From Saccoglossus kowalevskii (lineage: Eukaryota; Hemichordata; Enteropneusta; Harrimaniidae), in contig NW_003123406.1 of NCBI RefSeq assembly GCF_000003605.2, positions 389,982 to 421,250 on the forward strand: a DNA stretch of 31,269 bases. Reading direction: 5' to 3'. The position numbers were made by a program, and so were the translations under genes. The stretch's first letter is position 1, and the number at the start of each line of letters is the position of its first letter. The notes under the pieces are model-generated. The model was not told where the DNA came from. It worked only from the letters and a program-made list of their open reading frames with translations, and did no database searches. This document shows positions 9,721-20,670 of the stretch, in pieces.

Positions 9721-10432
9721 CCATATTAACTGATTACGTTGGAGACATTGCTGCAGTACACAAGCAGGACAACACACAACACCCCATTGTTGTGTATTAA
9801 ACAAAAAACATATGATTTGTTTCCTTTAGATTGGAAACTGACAACTGGAATAACAAATACCAACCTGAAAGCACAATAACTACTGAATAACATATTCGTA
9901 AACTATATTTTTGATTTATTTACTTAGACATTGAGAACTGTTGACAAACCTAGCCATGTTACCCAGTCAAGCCTCTATCAAATCTAAGATCTCATAGTGT
10001 GAAAACACAATTAAAACTGATCGAATAACACTGTATATCTTGAATTTAACAATAATCTACACATAATTACAACCGAACACAATGATACTGTAGCTATAGT
10101 TTTTGTGACACTTGCTCAAATTGTAATGTATTGCCTAAACGGGTATTCAGAAAAAAACACATATCCTGGAGTTTTTAATCTAGGTTTGTCTTTCAGTGAT
10201 TTCAATTTTCCCAAATGTGGGATACGACTATGCTACTGTAATTTAAATATTGATTTACCTGTAAAATTAAAATTTGGCACAGTGTGATATGAGTCACAGT
10301 TTAGAGGATTACCCTGGTTTTAATAATTATTATATCAACAGTGTTTCTACTTGAAACAGGTACGTTATAAACTGTTATATAATTCCATAATCAAAACCAA
10401 TATTTTAAGCACAGCAACATGAGTGTTTACTT
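9721..10432. other. AT-rich region without a gene
   Basis: No coding, RNA or element signal was recognised. The GGACAACACACAACACCCC near 9767 echoes GAACAACACACGACATCCC near 6108, an additional weak match between array segments. Confidence 0.4.
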
Positions 10433-10530
10433 GTCGTTATGGCAACCAACACTGAAAATAAAAATAAAAATAGCTGTTATTTCAATATTAAATAACAGAG
10501 CATGAGAGCACACAGCTTTGGTGATTACAG
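10433..10530. repeat. array repeat R1 with X-box-like site, copy 4
   Basis: GTCGTTATGGCAAC fits RTHNYYWTRRNRAC at all positions and is followed by CAACACTGAAAATAAAAA and AAATAGCTGTTAT. Confidence 0.5.
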
Positions 10531-10649
10531 ATAAAACACCCGATCACCCAAGAAACATTGAACATTGTATATTGAATAGACCAGTGTTGTTCTATTTATA
10601 TTGACAATTGAACCATTGAATAAACGTGCATCCTCTAGCGAATACACTG

Positions 10650-10750
10650 TAAATTAATTTAACATATTGTGTTAATAATGTTTCCCAATAAAGAGTGACG
10701 GAATGAGAACAAATCCCCAGGGAACAGGAATGGAACATATGAAACAATGC
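10650..10750. repeat. array repeat R2, copy 2
   Basis: Diverged direct copy of 6225-6315. Confidence 0.6.
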
Positions 10751-10860
10751 TTAATTAATGAACTTATTCAACTCGTGTACGTGGAACTCGAGACGCCAAT
10801 CGAATACACACAACGCACCCAATGCTGATTCAGATCGTGCTTTTCCGGTATTATAGATGA
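10705..10860. repeat. array repeat R3, copy 2
   Basis: Diverged direct copy of 3985-4115, overlapping the end of R2. This shows that R2 and R3 are adjacent parts of one larger unit. Confidence 0.6.
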
Positions 10861-10904
10861 TCAAAAGCAGATATATCATATATTAAATATTGTTAATGGA
10901 ATTA

Positions 10905-11015
10905 CAATTAAGGTATAGATGAATGTTCGTGGGCACTTAGAGTGAAATTTTATTTTATTTTCACCCAGACGGTCTTGGCTAGATAGTGTTAAAAGTCGAC
11001 AATAAACAATGTTGA
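10905..11015. repeat. array repeat R7, copy 1
   Basis: Diverged direct copy of 17090-17200. Shared blocks include TTTAAGGTAGAGATGMA-like sequence, GTGGGCACTTRGRGTGAAA and GTCTTGGCTA. The second copy ends shortly before the assembly gap. Confidence 0.6.
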
Positions 11016-11600
11016 TGATATATGCAAAAACGTTGCCGGCTTCGGTGCAGCGATGTGTGGCTTCCTGTCCTGGCTTTCCATTTAATTACTTCTAGCGCGA
11101 TCAACTAACATCTCAAACGATAAAAAACATAAAGACATAAACGCTTCCAGTATGCCAAGCAAAATAAAAAAGACAAAAGTAGTCTCACAATTCATTTTGT
11201 TCTCTTTTGCGCATTGTGTACAATGTTTTCTCCAAATTTATTTAACACTGAAGTAAACATTTTTCGTTTCGCTATGCTGTAACGATTACCGTAGCATTGC
11301 GAGCTAATATTATTTCGATGCATTGGATAAACGCCGCTTTTGTTGCTATCATCGACACCTGTCATCTGTCAAAATACAAAAACGTAAAATCATCGGTTAA
11401 TTAAAAATAAAAATATCCTGGAAATAACATCAAAATTGGCAACAAGGTGAAGGTTTTAAACATCGTCGAAAGAATCATGCACACTGCGAGGGTTACCTCG
11501 ATCGGAATGGCCTAGGTGCGTCGATCGCAATGTCACAAAGTGGATTGTTTGGCCGTGCTCGGCAACATAATATACTAAGGCACTTTAGAATGAGGTATTC
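11016..11600. other. region without a recognised gene
   Basis: Less AT-rich in places (CGTTGCCGGCTTCGGTGCAGCG near 11031; CCTCGATCGGAATGG near 11497). No domain or RNA gene was identified. Confidence 0.35.
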
Positions 11601-11619
11601 AACAGAAACATTCAGCATG

Positions 11620-11670
11620 TCAGTGTTCAAGTAGTAGAAGTAAACTATAGACATTCACCACACACGTCAT
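11620..11670 (-). pseudogene. broken signal-peptide exon of a lectin paralogue
   Basis: The minus strand reads MTCVVNVYSLLLLLEH and then a TGA stop. It aligns codon by codon with the exons at 7791-7854 and 23153-23216. The GTAAGT donor of the other copies is replaced by GTTTCT in the aligned position. Both the stop and the lost donor show that this copy cannot make the full protein. The promoter-proximal element and X-box-like site upstream are still recognisable. Confidence 0.7.
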
Positions 11671-11692
11671 AATCTCACTGTTGCCTACACGT

Positions 11693-11710
11693 TACTGCGT
11701 AGGCTTGATC
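11693..11710 (-). promoter_or_regulatory. conserved lectin promoter element, pseudogene copy
   Basis: GATCAAGCCTACGCAGTA on the minus strand, 22 nt before the former ATG. One base differs from the copy at 7877-7894. Confidence 0.45.
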
Positions 11711-11788
11711 AGCATCATACCTGCGCACATTTAACTACTAAGCATGATACATGACGATATGTAACTTTGGAAAAACCTCATTAAGTTT

Positions 11789-11802
11789 GTTGTCATAGCA
11801 AT
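11789..11802 (-). promoter_or_regulatory. X-box-like site, pseudogene copy
   Basis: GTTGTCATAGCAAT on the plus strand, identical to 7967-7980, about 119 nt before the former ATG at 11670. The flanks have diverged more than the 14-mer itself. Confidence 0.4.
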
Positions 11803-11830
11803 CATTCTGATTACAAACATTCACGGGGTG

Positions 11831-12870
11831 AACACATTTTATATTCTCGTCATATATTGTAATGGTCTCAAACTATTATAGTACACTAAACATCGTAGAA
11901 CTTTTATGAGCTTAAATAATATATATAGTTCTGTTATGAAATAAACGGGAGATACAAATAAAAAAATGATAATAAATATGCTATGACATAGAAAATACTA
12001 CCTTGACTAATCGATTGATAGATTGATTTGTCAAAAAATCCATCACAATTAGTCTAGTCCATTTCTATATACGTCTCTATACAGTAAGAAATATACAGAC
12101 GGGTGGGAAGATTTTCGTGCATACATGCACTTTGCAGTCAAGACATCCCGATGCTCCTGACAAATCATTGTAGTTCATGAACATGTGCTTATAAAAAACA
12201 TTGTGTTTGCAAAAAGATGAGAATTGCTACTGAAGTATATGGAAAACTATTTGGAGGAAGAACATCGAGAATTAATTGACAAATTTTATAGACATCTAAC
12301 TTGGCTGACTCATTGCCTAACTGGATTGACAAGGTCATTGGCCTGATTAATAAAACCAAGGGTTGATCCAATCATTAGCCCCAATCGAAATACACCAATA
12401 TTTAAACAGGCAGTAATAATGTTGGTATAAGACTCCAAGCTAGTATACTTTTAGTTCACTAAGCCAATTTTGTACCATTAATTATTGATATACACTGGAC
12501 TTTTTAATTTGTTACTGGTATTTCAAAACATCAACCATGCCCAAACTGCGAACCCTTTAATGCTTTACGAACATTATTAACTGTAAATCGTTCTAAATAT
12601 TGCACACAATTCAACCCCAAGATGGTATCACCCACAAATGTTCTACTTGTACAATACATAATTGGTTGGTTTCTAAGCCAATAGTAAATGTTGCATAGGA
12701 ATTTCAGGTTGTGCAGAATTACATTTCCTTTGCGTTAAACTTGACCTTTAAATGGTTGAGTTAATTAATGGTTGTATGGGATGTCATAATCGCGTAATAT
12801 AATAACATCCATGTTATGGACAACAGTCACACGAATATTGTAGGAAAAACACTACAATTTACCTTCGTAC
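11831..12870. other. AT-rich region without a gene
   Basis: A 60-codon minus-strand frame at 12189-12371 has no motif. Nothing else was recognised. Confidence 0.4.
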
Positions 12871-12970
12871 GTGGTCATGGCAACCATGCGAACTCCATAG
12901 TAATAAATAATAAAATGGCTGTCATCTCATTATAAACACATAGTTTCGATAGGCCTTATACAATCCCCAT
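12871..12970. repeat. array repeat R1 with X-box-like site, copy 5
   Basis: GTGGTCATGGCAAC (one mismatch from the consensus) followed by CATGCGAACTCCATAGTAA, AAAATGGCTGTCATCTC and a TTTCGATAGGCC block. Best matched by copies 1 and 2. Confidence 0.55.
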
Positions 12971-13107
12971 TACTATAGCGTGCCTAATTTTTGTATGTGC
13001 CAATGTATATAGGTGTAAGTATATATAAGTATACGAGTCATAATAGGTACAAGAATTTGTACTCTTTTGTCCACATTTGATTTGTGGGATTCAATCTCCA
13101 ATATTCA

Positions 13108-13455
13108 CTCAATGTACTTGATGACTGTCAGAAGAAGGAATATTGTAAAACTTATTGCATCAGTGGATTTCTGTCATCTAAGACTATATTTGTCTTTGAT
13201 TTTTGTTGCATAGCACAAGTTGGAACTTTTGTGGGGTTTTTTGTGGGTCACACAAATTAAATATGTTGATCAATGCAGAAAACGTAGTACATACGTCATG
13301 CACACGTCACATATACGTCACACACTCACTGTTGCACGCCGAACAACACTGCATAAGCAGTCCAAATATCCAAAGTAATTACTCGATTGCTCGTGAATGA
13401 AGATACACTTCATAAAACTGCAATAAATTGAATTCCCATGCATGTTTACAACACA
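13108..13455. repeat. array repeat R5, copy 2
   Basis: Diverged direct copy of 8705-9060. Its CACTCACTGTTGCACGCC block resembles the leader of exon 1 (CTCACTGTTGCCTACACG at 11675-11692), consistent with a still older promoter relic. Confidence 0.7.
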
Positions 13456-14332
13456 ATATAACATTATCTTCATTTATTATGCATGTATCACTCGTATTCA
13501 CACTCTCTCATTATTCAACGGTAATGCTTCTATTCCGGCTAGGGTAAAACATAAAATAAAATGTCTAGTAATAGTATAAGGGTGACAACTCAGCAGACCT
13601 TAATTTGTTACAAACATACGTAATAAGGCTACAGTCCAGGATGTATATATATAATGTCAAAGTTATATTCAACAAAATCGGATTTTAAAACCTAATCTCA
13701 ACTGATGAATGATTTAGGAGTGGAGAAGACATCAGAGAAGGTGATGCGGGAGGGCGAAAAAATCCTTTTCAATATATAATACGACCTAGGACGCGGCAGA
13801 TGTGCTTATGTTTAGGTAATTAACAAATAATGGGTGATAGTCTTGATAATGAATATATATAAATAATATCGAAAAATTGCCAATAATGATATTAATTAAA
13901 TTCGAGTAAACCACTCAGAAAAACAAAAGGAACCATGGCTCAAGTGTCGTGAAGTCGTTTTTACTTTATCTTATGAAACTTGATTAAAACAAGAGACCAT
14001 TTATCGAAGTATACACTTTACCAAAGTATATGTCATATACACAGAAAGGTGACAAAAATAGTACTTTTCAGCCAATCGTGTTTGCACATTTTTGTTTCAG
14101 AAATATTCAAAAATAGGGGTCAGTTAGTTCAACACGCACGATGTCGTGAATATTTGTGAATAATTTGGCAATAATTCAATCCCTAGATCAGGGAGATTCG
14201 CAATTTGGTCGAATGTACAAATGGTGATATTTATACCTCAAATACAAACATGGCCCATCAACTGGAAATTGCCTGTTTGAAAATAATGTGCCAATTCGAA
14301 AATAAACACAACTCGCTTATGATGTAGATCTA
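13456..14332. other. AT-rich region without a gene
   Basis: Lies between array repeat R5 and the mariner insertion. No recognisable feature was seen. Confidence 0.4.
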
Positions 14333-15582
14333 TTTTCGAGGTGCGTTCAGTAAGTAATGCCCCTGACCCACCTCCAGTTGTCTGCTTTAGATGAAATTTT
14401 TTATGTGTAATTATTTACATCTCTATGGTCATGTTGCAACAATAGCTCTGAACTAATTGTGGTTTATGATTTACAGGTGTTTGAACTGAGTCAGGTGTGA
14501 AATGGAGCCAGTTTTTGTATTTGAAAGGACAGACAAAGGACTTTTTATGAAATGAAAGAAACTCACGATGTCCAATCATATGACCTTGTAAAACGCTGAC
14601 ATCGTATATTCAAACATGACCGGAAGTCTTTGGAAACAGCTTCAAGACCTGGTCGTCCCTCTTCTGCCATCGATAAGGCATCTGTCCGTCAAGTAGAGAC
14701 AACCATTGCGGAAGATCGACGCATTACTGTTCGCCAAATAGCCCAAGAAGTCAAGATTATACAGGGTCTGTGGAAACTATCATTCATGACCATTTGCATA
14801 TGCATGAGGGGTCTGCAAGATGGATTCCCAGTTTGCTCACACCTTTCCAGAAGCAAGAATGCGTCGAGTGCTTGAGGATGAATTTGGAGATGTCGCAAGA
14901 AGATGAGTCAAAGTTTTTTGAAATGCTGATTACACAGGATGAAACTTGGGTGCATCACTATGATCCAGAGACCAAAGCCAGTCAATGCAGTGGCAGCACT
15001 TGGACTCACCACCTCCAAAGAGGGCAAAAATGCAGCTCTTCACTGACAAGGTCATGCTCACAGTCTTCTGGGACCAGGACGGAGTAGTAATGACAGATTT
15101 CCTGGAAAAGAGTACCACAATTACAGGAGCCTATTACGCATCATTTTTGATGAAATTAAGAGAAGCTATCAAAATCAAGAGGCGGGGCAAGATCACCAAA
15201 TGTATCCTCCTCCTGCAGGACAACGCTCCGGACCATGTTGCCAGATCCGAAGCACGGGCGTGTGGCTATAAAATCCTCCTCACCCTCTTACTCTTCTGAC
15301 CTTGCACCCTCTGACTTTCATCTCTTCCCAGCCATAAAGTTGTTTTTGAAAGGAAAGCGTTTCCCAGATGATGCAGCCTTGATTTCTGAAGATTTCGACG
15401 TGGTTGGACGACCAATCTGGCGTATTCTACAAAAACGGTGTCCAGAGCTGAATCAAGCAATAGGAGAAATGCATAACTCTGGGTGGTTCCTACTTAGAGA
15501 AAGACTAATAACTGTGCCAAGTTTCATTAATCTCCTGATATGGGAAATGGGTCAGGTGCATTACTTATTGAACGCTCCGTAA
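14333..15582 (+). mobile_element. mariner transposon, degenerate full-length copy
   Basis: The ends form inverted repeats: GCGTTCAGTAAGTAATGCCC (14343-14362) on the left against GCGTTCAATAAGTAATGCAC on the right when reversed. The match extends through CTGACCCA for over 30 bp with few mismatches. TA dinucleotides flank both ends (14331-14332 and 15583-15584), the Tc1/mariner target site. The length of 1250 bp is typical of mariner, so the copy is complete end to end although its gene is dead. It is inserted in the second unit of the duplicated array and separates array repeats R5 and R6. Confidence 0.9.
14502..15540 (+). pseudogene. mariner DD34D transposase, frameshifted
   Basis: The transposase would cut out and reinsert the element at TA sites. 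Pieces lie in all three frames: the N-terminal DNA-binding part from the ATG at 14502, with RIFKHDRKSLETASRPGRPS around 14600-14660; DETWVHHYDPETK with the first catalytic Asp near 14937-14978; QDNAPDH with the second near 15217-15237; and YSSDLAPSDFHLFP with the third near 15287-15330. At least four frame changes (near 14535, 14760, 14985 and 15290, and again near 15400) and in-frame stops, such as a TGA in place of Trp near 14597, break it. The catalytic Asp residues are still present. It is inactive as written, and the family is clear from the motifs. Confidence 0.88.
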
Positions 15583-15609
15583 TATCAACCAATTATTAAG
15601 CATATCATC

Positions 15610-15668
15610 CTGGTGGCAAGGCAGTGGCAAGGCGATTTGCAGTGATCGCGAGTTCCAATCTCGTCTTA
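15610..15668 (+). repeat. possible tRNA-derived SINE head
   Basis: GTGGCAAGGCAGTGGCAAGG resembles a Pol III A-box region. GCGAG-TTCCAAT-CTCGT at 15648-15664 folds as a tRNA T-arm (5-bp stem including one wobble, 7-nt loop starting TTC), which is a B-box. Spacing of about 30 nt is tRNA-like. No full cloverleaf or acceptor stem is evident, so it is not called a tRNA gene. It could be a decayed SINE lying just right of the mariner. Confidence 0.35.
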
Positions 15669-16324
15669 CATGTTGATATGATTACTTATAAATATATTAG
15701 TTCCAATCACATGTGTGCAACTGCTGGTGACCCGAGTTGTAAATTACCTTATTAGGCATCCTGATTTGAATACCTTATTTATATGCATGCATGCATATAT
15801 GTAATTGTTTGTAATATTACAGATTTGGCTTTCGAATGTTTATCTAGTCGCTGCAATGGCGCATTTATTACTCGTTATTTAGAGACAACTGACGTTTGGG
15901 TTGGTGACTGTGCCATACTGCGGTGTGCAACTGTTTCTAGTATTATTATGCTTTGCCTTGGTAATTAGTTCAATTTCGAGTGTGAATGTTTATAAGTTCG
16001 TAATATGCATGTATTTATATTATGAGCAACCATATTACTTTTTCATCAAAATAATTAATAATCTAATCCAACAAGACAGACCAATGCAGTTTGTGTATTA
16101 ACACTGCAATTAACAGTTCTATCAATCCGAGAAATTTCTATTGTTAATTTTATTGTTTAGCCACAAGTAGGTTGAATAGTTAAAAGAATAGTGAGGGTGT
16201 GTTAATTAATTAACAATACATTCCTCCCTCACACGTACGCCACAGAAACTTTCGAAGTTGAAAACTAAAAAATTATAACTCCTAAAAATAACTAGCTAAG
16301 CAATAACTTAATCCGAACAGAATA
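15669..16324. other. region without a gene
   Basis: Contains a TGCATGCATGCAT stretch near 15784. Frames of 61 and 66 codons have no motif. CCTCACACGTACGCCACAG near 16231 echoes repeat R5. Confidence 0.4.
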
Positions 16325-16600
16325 TTAATATGTAGTACTTGAATGCAGATAATACAACTGGATAAACAATGTTTCCGTGTAAAACTATGGGATAAAGCAA
16401 AAGTACAACAGGTCTGGGAAAATAATTGTATTTTTTAAAACATTTGCTGCGACCTCTCCACCTTCTATACGAAATGTGTAATGATAGAGGAGGAACATGT
16501 CAGAATAGAATATATTATAAAAGACCACTTTTTGCACAAAGCGTGAATGAGTACACGGGTGCATGACATGGGATTTTCTGAATATGTAGTATTGCCCTTG
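16325..16600. repeat. array repeat R6, copy 2
   Basis: Diverged direct copy of 9110-9350. Confidence 0.6.
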
Positions 16601-16869
16601 CACAATGTGTACACTGAAATTGTGACAGATGTGGTATATGTGTTACCGCAACGCCATAAGTTACAGCGTGCCGTAATTTTGCAGTATTTTACGGGGTATT
16701 TTTATCCTACCATATTAGGAAATTCGAATTCCAAATATCGAATTATTACGCGCGTAAGCGTTCTCTAATAATAAAAACAAACATGGCTGCCACCAGGAAT
16801 TGACAGGGTTCCACATGGAAAAGTTCGCTAAATCTGTTTTAAACGTTTTGGATTTCGGCATTCCCATGA

Positions 16870-16929
16870 TGTATTCCTGGGAGGAAAAGATGTATAATAT
16901 GTATCCCTGGGAGGAAAAGATGTATAATA
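16870..16929. repeat. 30-bp tandem duplication
   Basis: Two almost identical 30-bp units, each containing CCTGGGAGGAAAAGATGTAT, differing at one base (TTCC against TCCC). Near-identity implies recent slippage. Confidence 0.85.
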
Positions 16930-17089
16930 ATAAAGTTATTACGAGGATACTGCATAGTATACACTCAGCGAGTATGTGGTGGCATCGGTCGATAATTCCG
17001 CTGTACTGTCTTCGTGCATACTTTGTATCATCCTCGTCATAATCTCATCTTACCACCTAAGCGAATATGCACAAATTTTCCATCAGTAA

Positions 17090-17200
17090 TTAAATGATAT
17101 TTAAGGTAGAGATGCAGGTTTGTGGGCACTTGGGAGTGAAAAGTTTTTTTTTTTGCTTTTTATTATCCACAGAGTCTTGGCTATAGACTGTTAAAATTTT
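17090..17200. repeat. array repeat R7, copy 2
   Basis: Diverged direct copy of 10905-11015, with the T-rich run lengthened. The array may continue into the gap at 17341. Confidence 0.6.
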
Positions 17201-17340
17201 GTAGAATTGTGAATAGTGGAACATACTCAAAACACGATTTTCAAATATAGATAACAGGTGCAAACATTCTCCCTTTTGAAAGCTTAGCAAGATTTAGCAA
17301 GGTTGTACATAAATAATAAAAAAAGAAACATGGTGAAAAA

Positions 17341-18183
17341 NNNNNNNNNNNNNNNNNNNNNNNNNNNNNNNNNNNNNNNNNNNNNNNNNNNNNNNNNNNN
17401 NNNNNNNNNNNNNNNNNNNNNNNNNNNNNNNNNNNNNNNNNNNNNNNNNNNNNNNNNNNNNNNNNNNNNNNNNNNNNNNNNNNNNNNNNNNNNNNNNNNN
17501 NNNNNNNNNNNNNNNNNNNNNNNNNNNNNNNNNNNNNNNNNNNNNNNNNNNNNNNNNNNNNNNNNNNNNNNNNNNNNNNNNNNNNNNNNNNNNNNNNNNN
17601 NNNNNNNNNNNNNNNNNNNNNNNNNNNNNNNNNNNNNNNNNNNNNNNNNNNNNNNNNNNNNNNNNNNNNNNNNNNNNNNNNNNNNNNNNNNNNNNNNNNN
17701 NNNNNNNNNNNNNNNNNNNNNNNNNNNNNNNNNNNNNNNNNNNNNNNNNNNNNNNNNNNNNNNNNNNNNNNNNNNNNNNNNNNNNNNNNNNNNNNNNNNN
17801 NNNNNNNNNNNNNNNNNNNNNNNNNNNNNNNNNNNNNNNNNNNNNNNNNNNNNNNNNNNNNNNNNNNNNNNNNNNNNNNNNNNNNNNNNNNNNNNNNNNN
17901 NNNNNNNNNNNNNNNNNNNNNNNNNNNNNNNNNNNNNNNNNNNNNNNNNNNNNNNNNNNNNNNNNNNNNNNNNNNNNNNNNNNNNNNNNNNNNNNNNNNN
18001 NNNNNNNNNNNNNNNNNNNNNNNNNNNNNNNNNNNNNNNNNNNNNNNNNNNNNNNNNNNNNNNNNNNNNNNNNNNNNNNNNNNNNNNNNNNNNNNNNNNN
18101 NNNNNNNNNNNNNNNNNNNNNNNNNNNNNNNNNNNNNNNNNNNNNNNNNNNNNNNNNNNNNNNNNNNNNNNNNNNNNNNNNNN
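17341..18183. other. assembly gap (run of N)
   Basis: 843 undetermined bases. The real length may differ. Open frames reported through it are artefacts. Confidence 0.99.
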
Positions 18184-20573
18184 ATCTTTACAATTGACAG
18201 GCTGGACGAGCTTTGACAATTGTGAAGATTTAGATGCTTTCATTGTCTTGCAGACAGCTGACAACTTATTCCTATCTTCTCTATGGATATTACCCACAGT
18301 GGAATCACTGTTTTGAATCGAACATTTTAATGCAATGCATAATTATTCTTAATATCAGCGCAAAATATTGTATTTGAATGAATGAAATTTATTTCACCAA
18401 CATTAAATATATAAGTAGTACTTGTAAAAAATATAAATTGTTGGTGGAGATTACCGATATAGTTTGTCAGTACTAGTCGGCTCCGTAACCCTGTATACAT
18501 AATATCATAGTTTGATCAAATACCTTTTCAAATAATGAAAAGAATAAATATTACAAATAAAATATTCAAGATATAACGTATTGCGGAAGCAATATACTTT
18601 GTGTCGGGAACGCAAGCGATAGTGTGCCATCAACAGTGCTGCTGTGCGTAGTGTGATGTCATTCCTCGTTGCACAAGGTGTGACGTCACTCCTCTTCAAG
18701 GCAGGCACCACAGAAATGTAAGCGGTTTTTAGTGTGGTAAATTGCTGAAATGTTACATTGTAATCAAGATTTTGTAATACCCTTGTCGTTTATTTAAGCA
18801 ATTTGTTCACTTTACCCAAATAGTTAGGGTTTTTGAATAATCCGGCCACAACTGGGGTATCCAAGTTGCGGTAACACAGTTGTGGTCCTTTTTTTCAGCC
18901 ACTAACAGGTGTAATTCATTGTGTAAATGGGTTCCAGACACAAATGGTGTTTAACTTTACTTTAAATATGCATCAGGCAATGAGTTCCAATGTTTTAATC
19001 TGTATTAGTTAAGTGTAAGATTCAGTTTTGGAGTATATCAATTCAATTCTCTAATGTACAAGGCATCATCGGTCTAAATCATTGTGTAATGTATCATGTT
19101 TCAAACAACTTCTCTTACCCAAGATTGAGCAGACTCTGTGATCGAAAATGCTGATTATATTCTAGGGTGGGAAATACATACAAGCCCGTAATTCACCGCA
19201 TGTCTAAACTGGTGATGATCCCCCTATTCTTGGATTTAAGCCAACTTATTTGTTAAAATCGTCATCGGGATTGTCTAAAGCCGTTTTACTGTATTGTTAG
19301 TGTCACCAGTCTGTACACCTAAAAATATGAGTGTTTGCCGCATTAACCGTATTTACTTCAGTCGCTGTGGGCGCATACCATATCGCATGAGTATACAAGA
19401 GGGCGTAGTGATCTCACAATGCAACTCTACGACGTTGACAGGACAGTTGACGCTTACTGGATTGACGCTCAAATATTTGATGACTAGGTTGCCGTCTGAA
19501 CTGTTGTTTATTAGGGCGACAGTCGGACAGTCGGCTCACCACTCTGTGCTGAAATACAGATATGTGTTATATTATAAATCGTGTGTGATTATTGTTAAGC
19601 CACCGGAATATTATCTATATTCACTTCTTATCGATTTTTAGTAATTATGCTGTTTAATGCTAGTCCATGTAGTTTTCCCGCGAAAATGTTTGTGATTTGC
19701 TTTCCTCATCCCATGTTCCGCAAATACTCATGTGGTACCCTGGGAGTATAGGGTTTATTTTTATAACAAATTTCACATCCCCTCTCCTGCAGAGTTGAAT
19801 TATTGGGGCTTTGTTACTTGTGTTATATTTTGCTCCCAGTCTGTCTTGTCTTTCTGAATTACTTTAGCCATAATGATTAATAAGTCCAATTCAAGTTCTA
19901 TTCAACTATTACTAATGGAATTAAGTGCTATGCGTTTGTTGTTTTCATACTTTCTGGTGTTGAACCCATCCTTTTTGTTATTCTATATTTTTTATATAAG
20001 TGGAATTATTACTTGAAATATGTTCATCCTGACAACATACACCAGAAAGTAACTTTATTTGATCAAAATGCATCTTTATTTTTCATGTCAACATATTCCT
20101 CATTTAGCCTCATAAAAACATTACAGATTTTCGATTATCTGTAATTAGCGAAACGAGCCATATGCGTATTAAATATTAATATTTTCGGCAACTATTTTGT
20201 AAATATTGTGAGTATAAAACTCATTTTCACTGATTACAGTTTAATTGTCATTATGTGTGTTATCCCGTTTCGTTTCGTCAATTACAATAAGCCGCATACA
20301 GATAGTCATCCCCCGGAGTCATCCACACTTTCGCGCCTCGTCCTCATTCGTATTCAGCTCCTGTGTTTTTTTAGGTTTTCTGTCCTGTATTCATGCCAAA
20401 GTCACTCGGAGCTGAACATAAAATTGTGTAATGGTATCTGATGGAATAAGAATCCTGGCAAAGTCGTGTGCATTGTGCATTAAACTATCAAATAAATGAC
20501 AGTTAATATATTTAGTAATTCCTTCCAGTTTTTAACTTCTCCTGATATATTTTGTTCAGTTTATACATCCGAG

Positions 20574-20576
<3 letters not shown>
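18184..20576. other. region without a recognised gene
   Basis: AT-rich. Holds a hairpin at 18844-18887, with CCACAACTG matched by CAGTTGTGG and about 22 nt of loop. The longest open frame (115 codons, plus, 19294-19641) shows no domain, signal peptide or splice context and is not called. Confidence 0.4.

Positions 20577-20670
<94 letters not shown>
20577..20670. repeat. TTA trinucleotide microsatellite
   Basis: About 31 uninterrupted TTA units, followed by a short GT/AT-rich tail. Reading frames through it give poly-Leu, poly-Ile or poly-Asn and are not genes. The purity suggests a young, length-variable locus. Confidence 0.98.

Larger units (their letters stand above)
11615..11830. repeat. 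array repeat R4 (exon 1 plus promoter), copy 2
   Basis: Diverged direct duplicate of 7795-8010, carrying the dead exon 1 and its promoter. Confidence 0.75.

Noticed and set aside
15648-15664. A functional tRNA gene
   Set aside because: Only the T-arm and an A-box-like stretch are visible; no acceptor stem or anticodon arm can be drawn.
17284-18316. Long open frames on both strands across the N run
   Set aside because: They exist only because undetermined bases contain no stop codons.
19294-19641. 115-codon plus-strand frame
   Set aside because: No recognisable motif and no flanking splice or promoter context; such lengths occur by chance in 31 kb.
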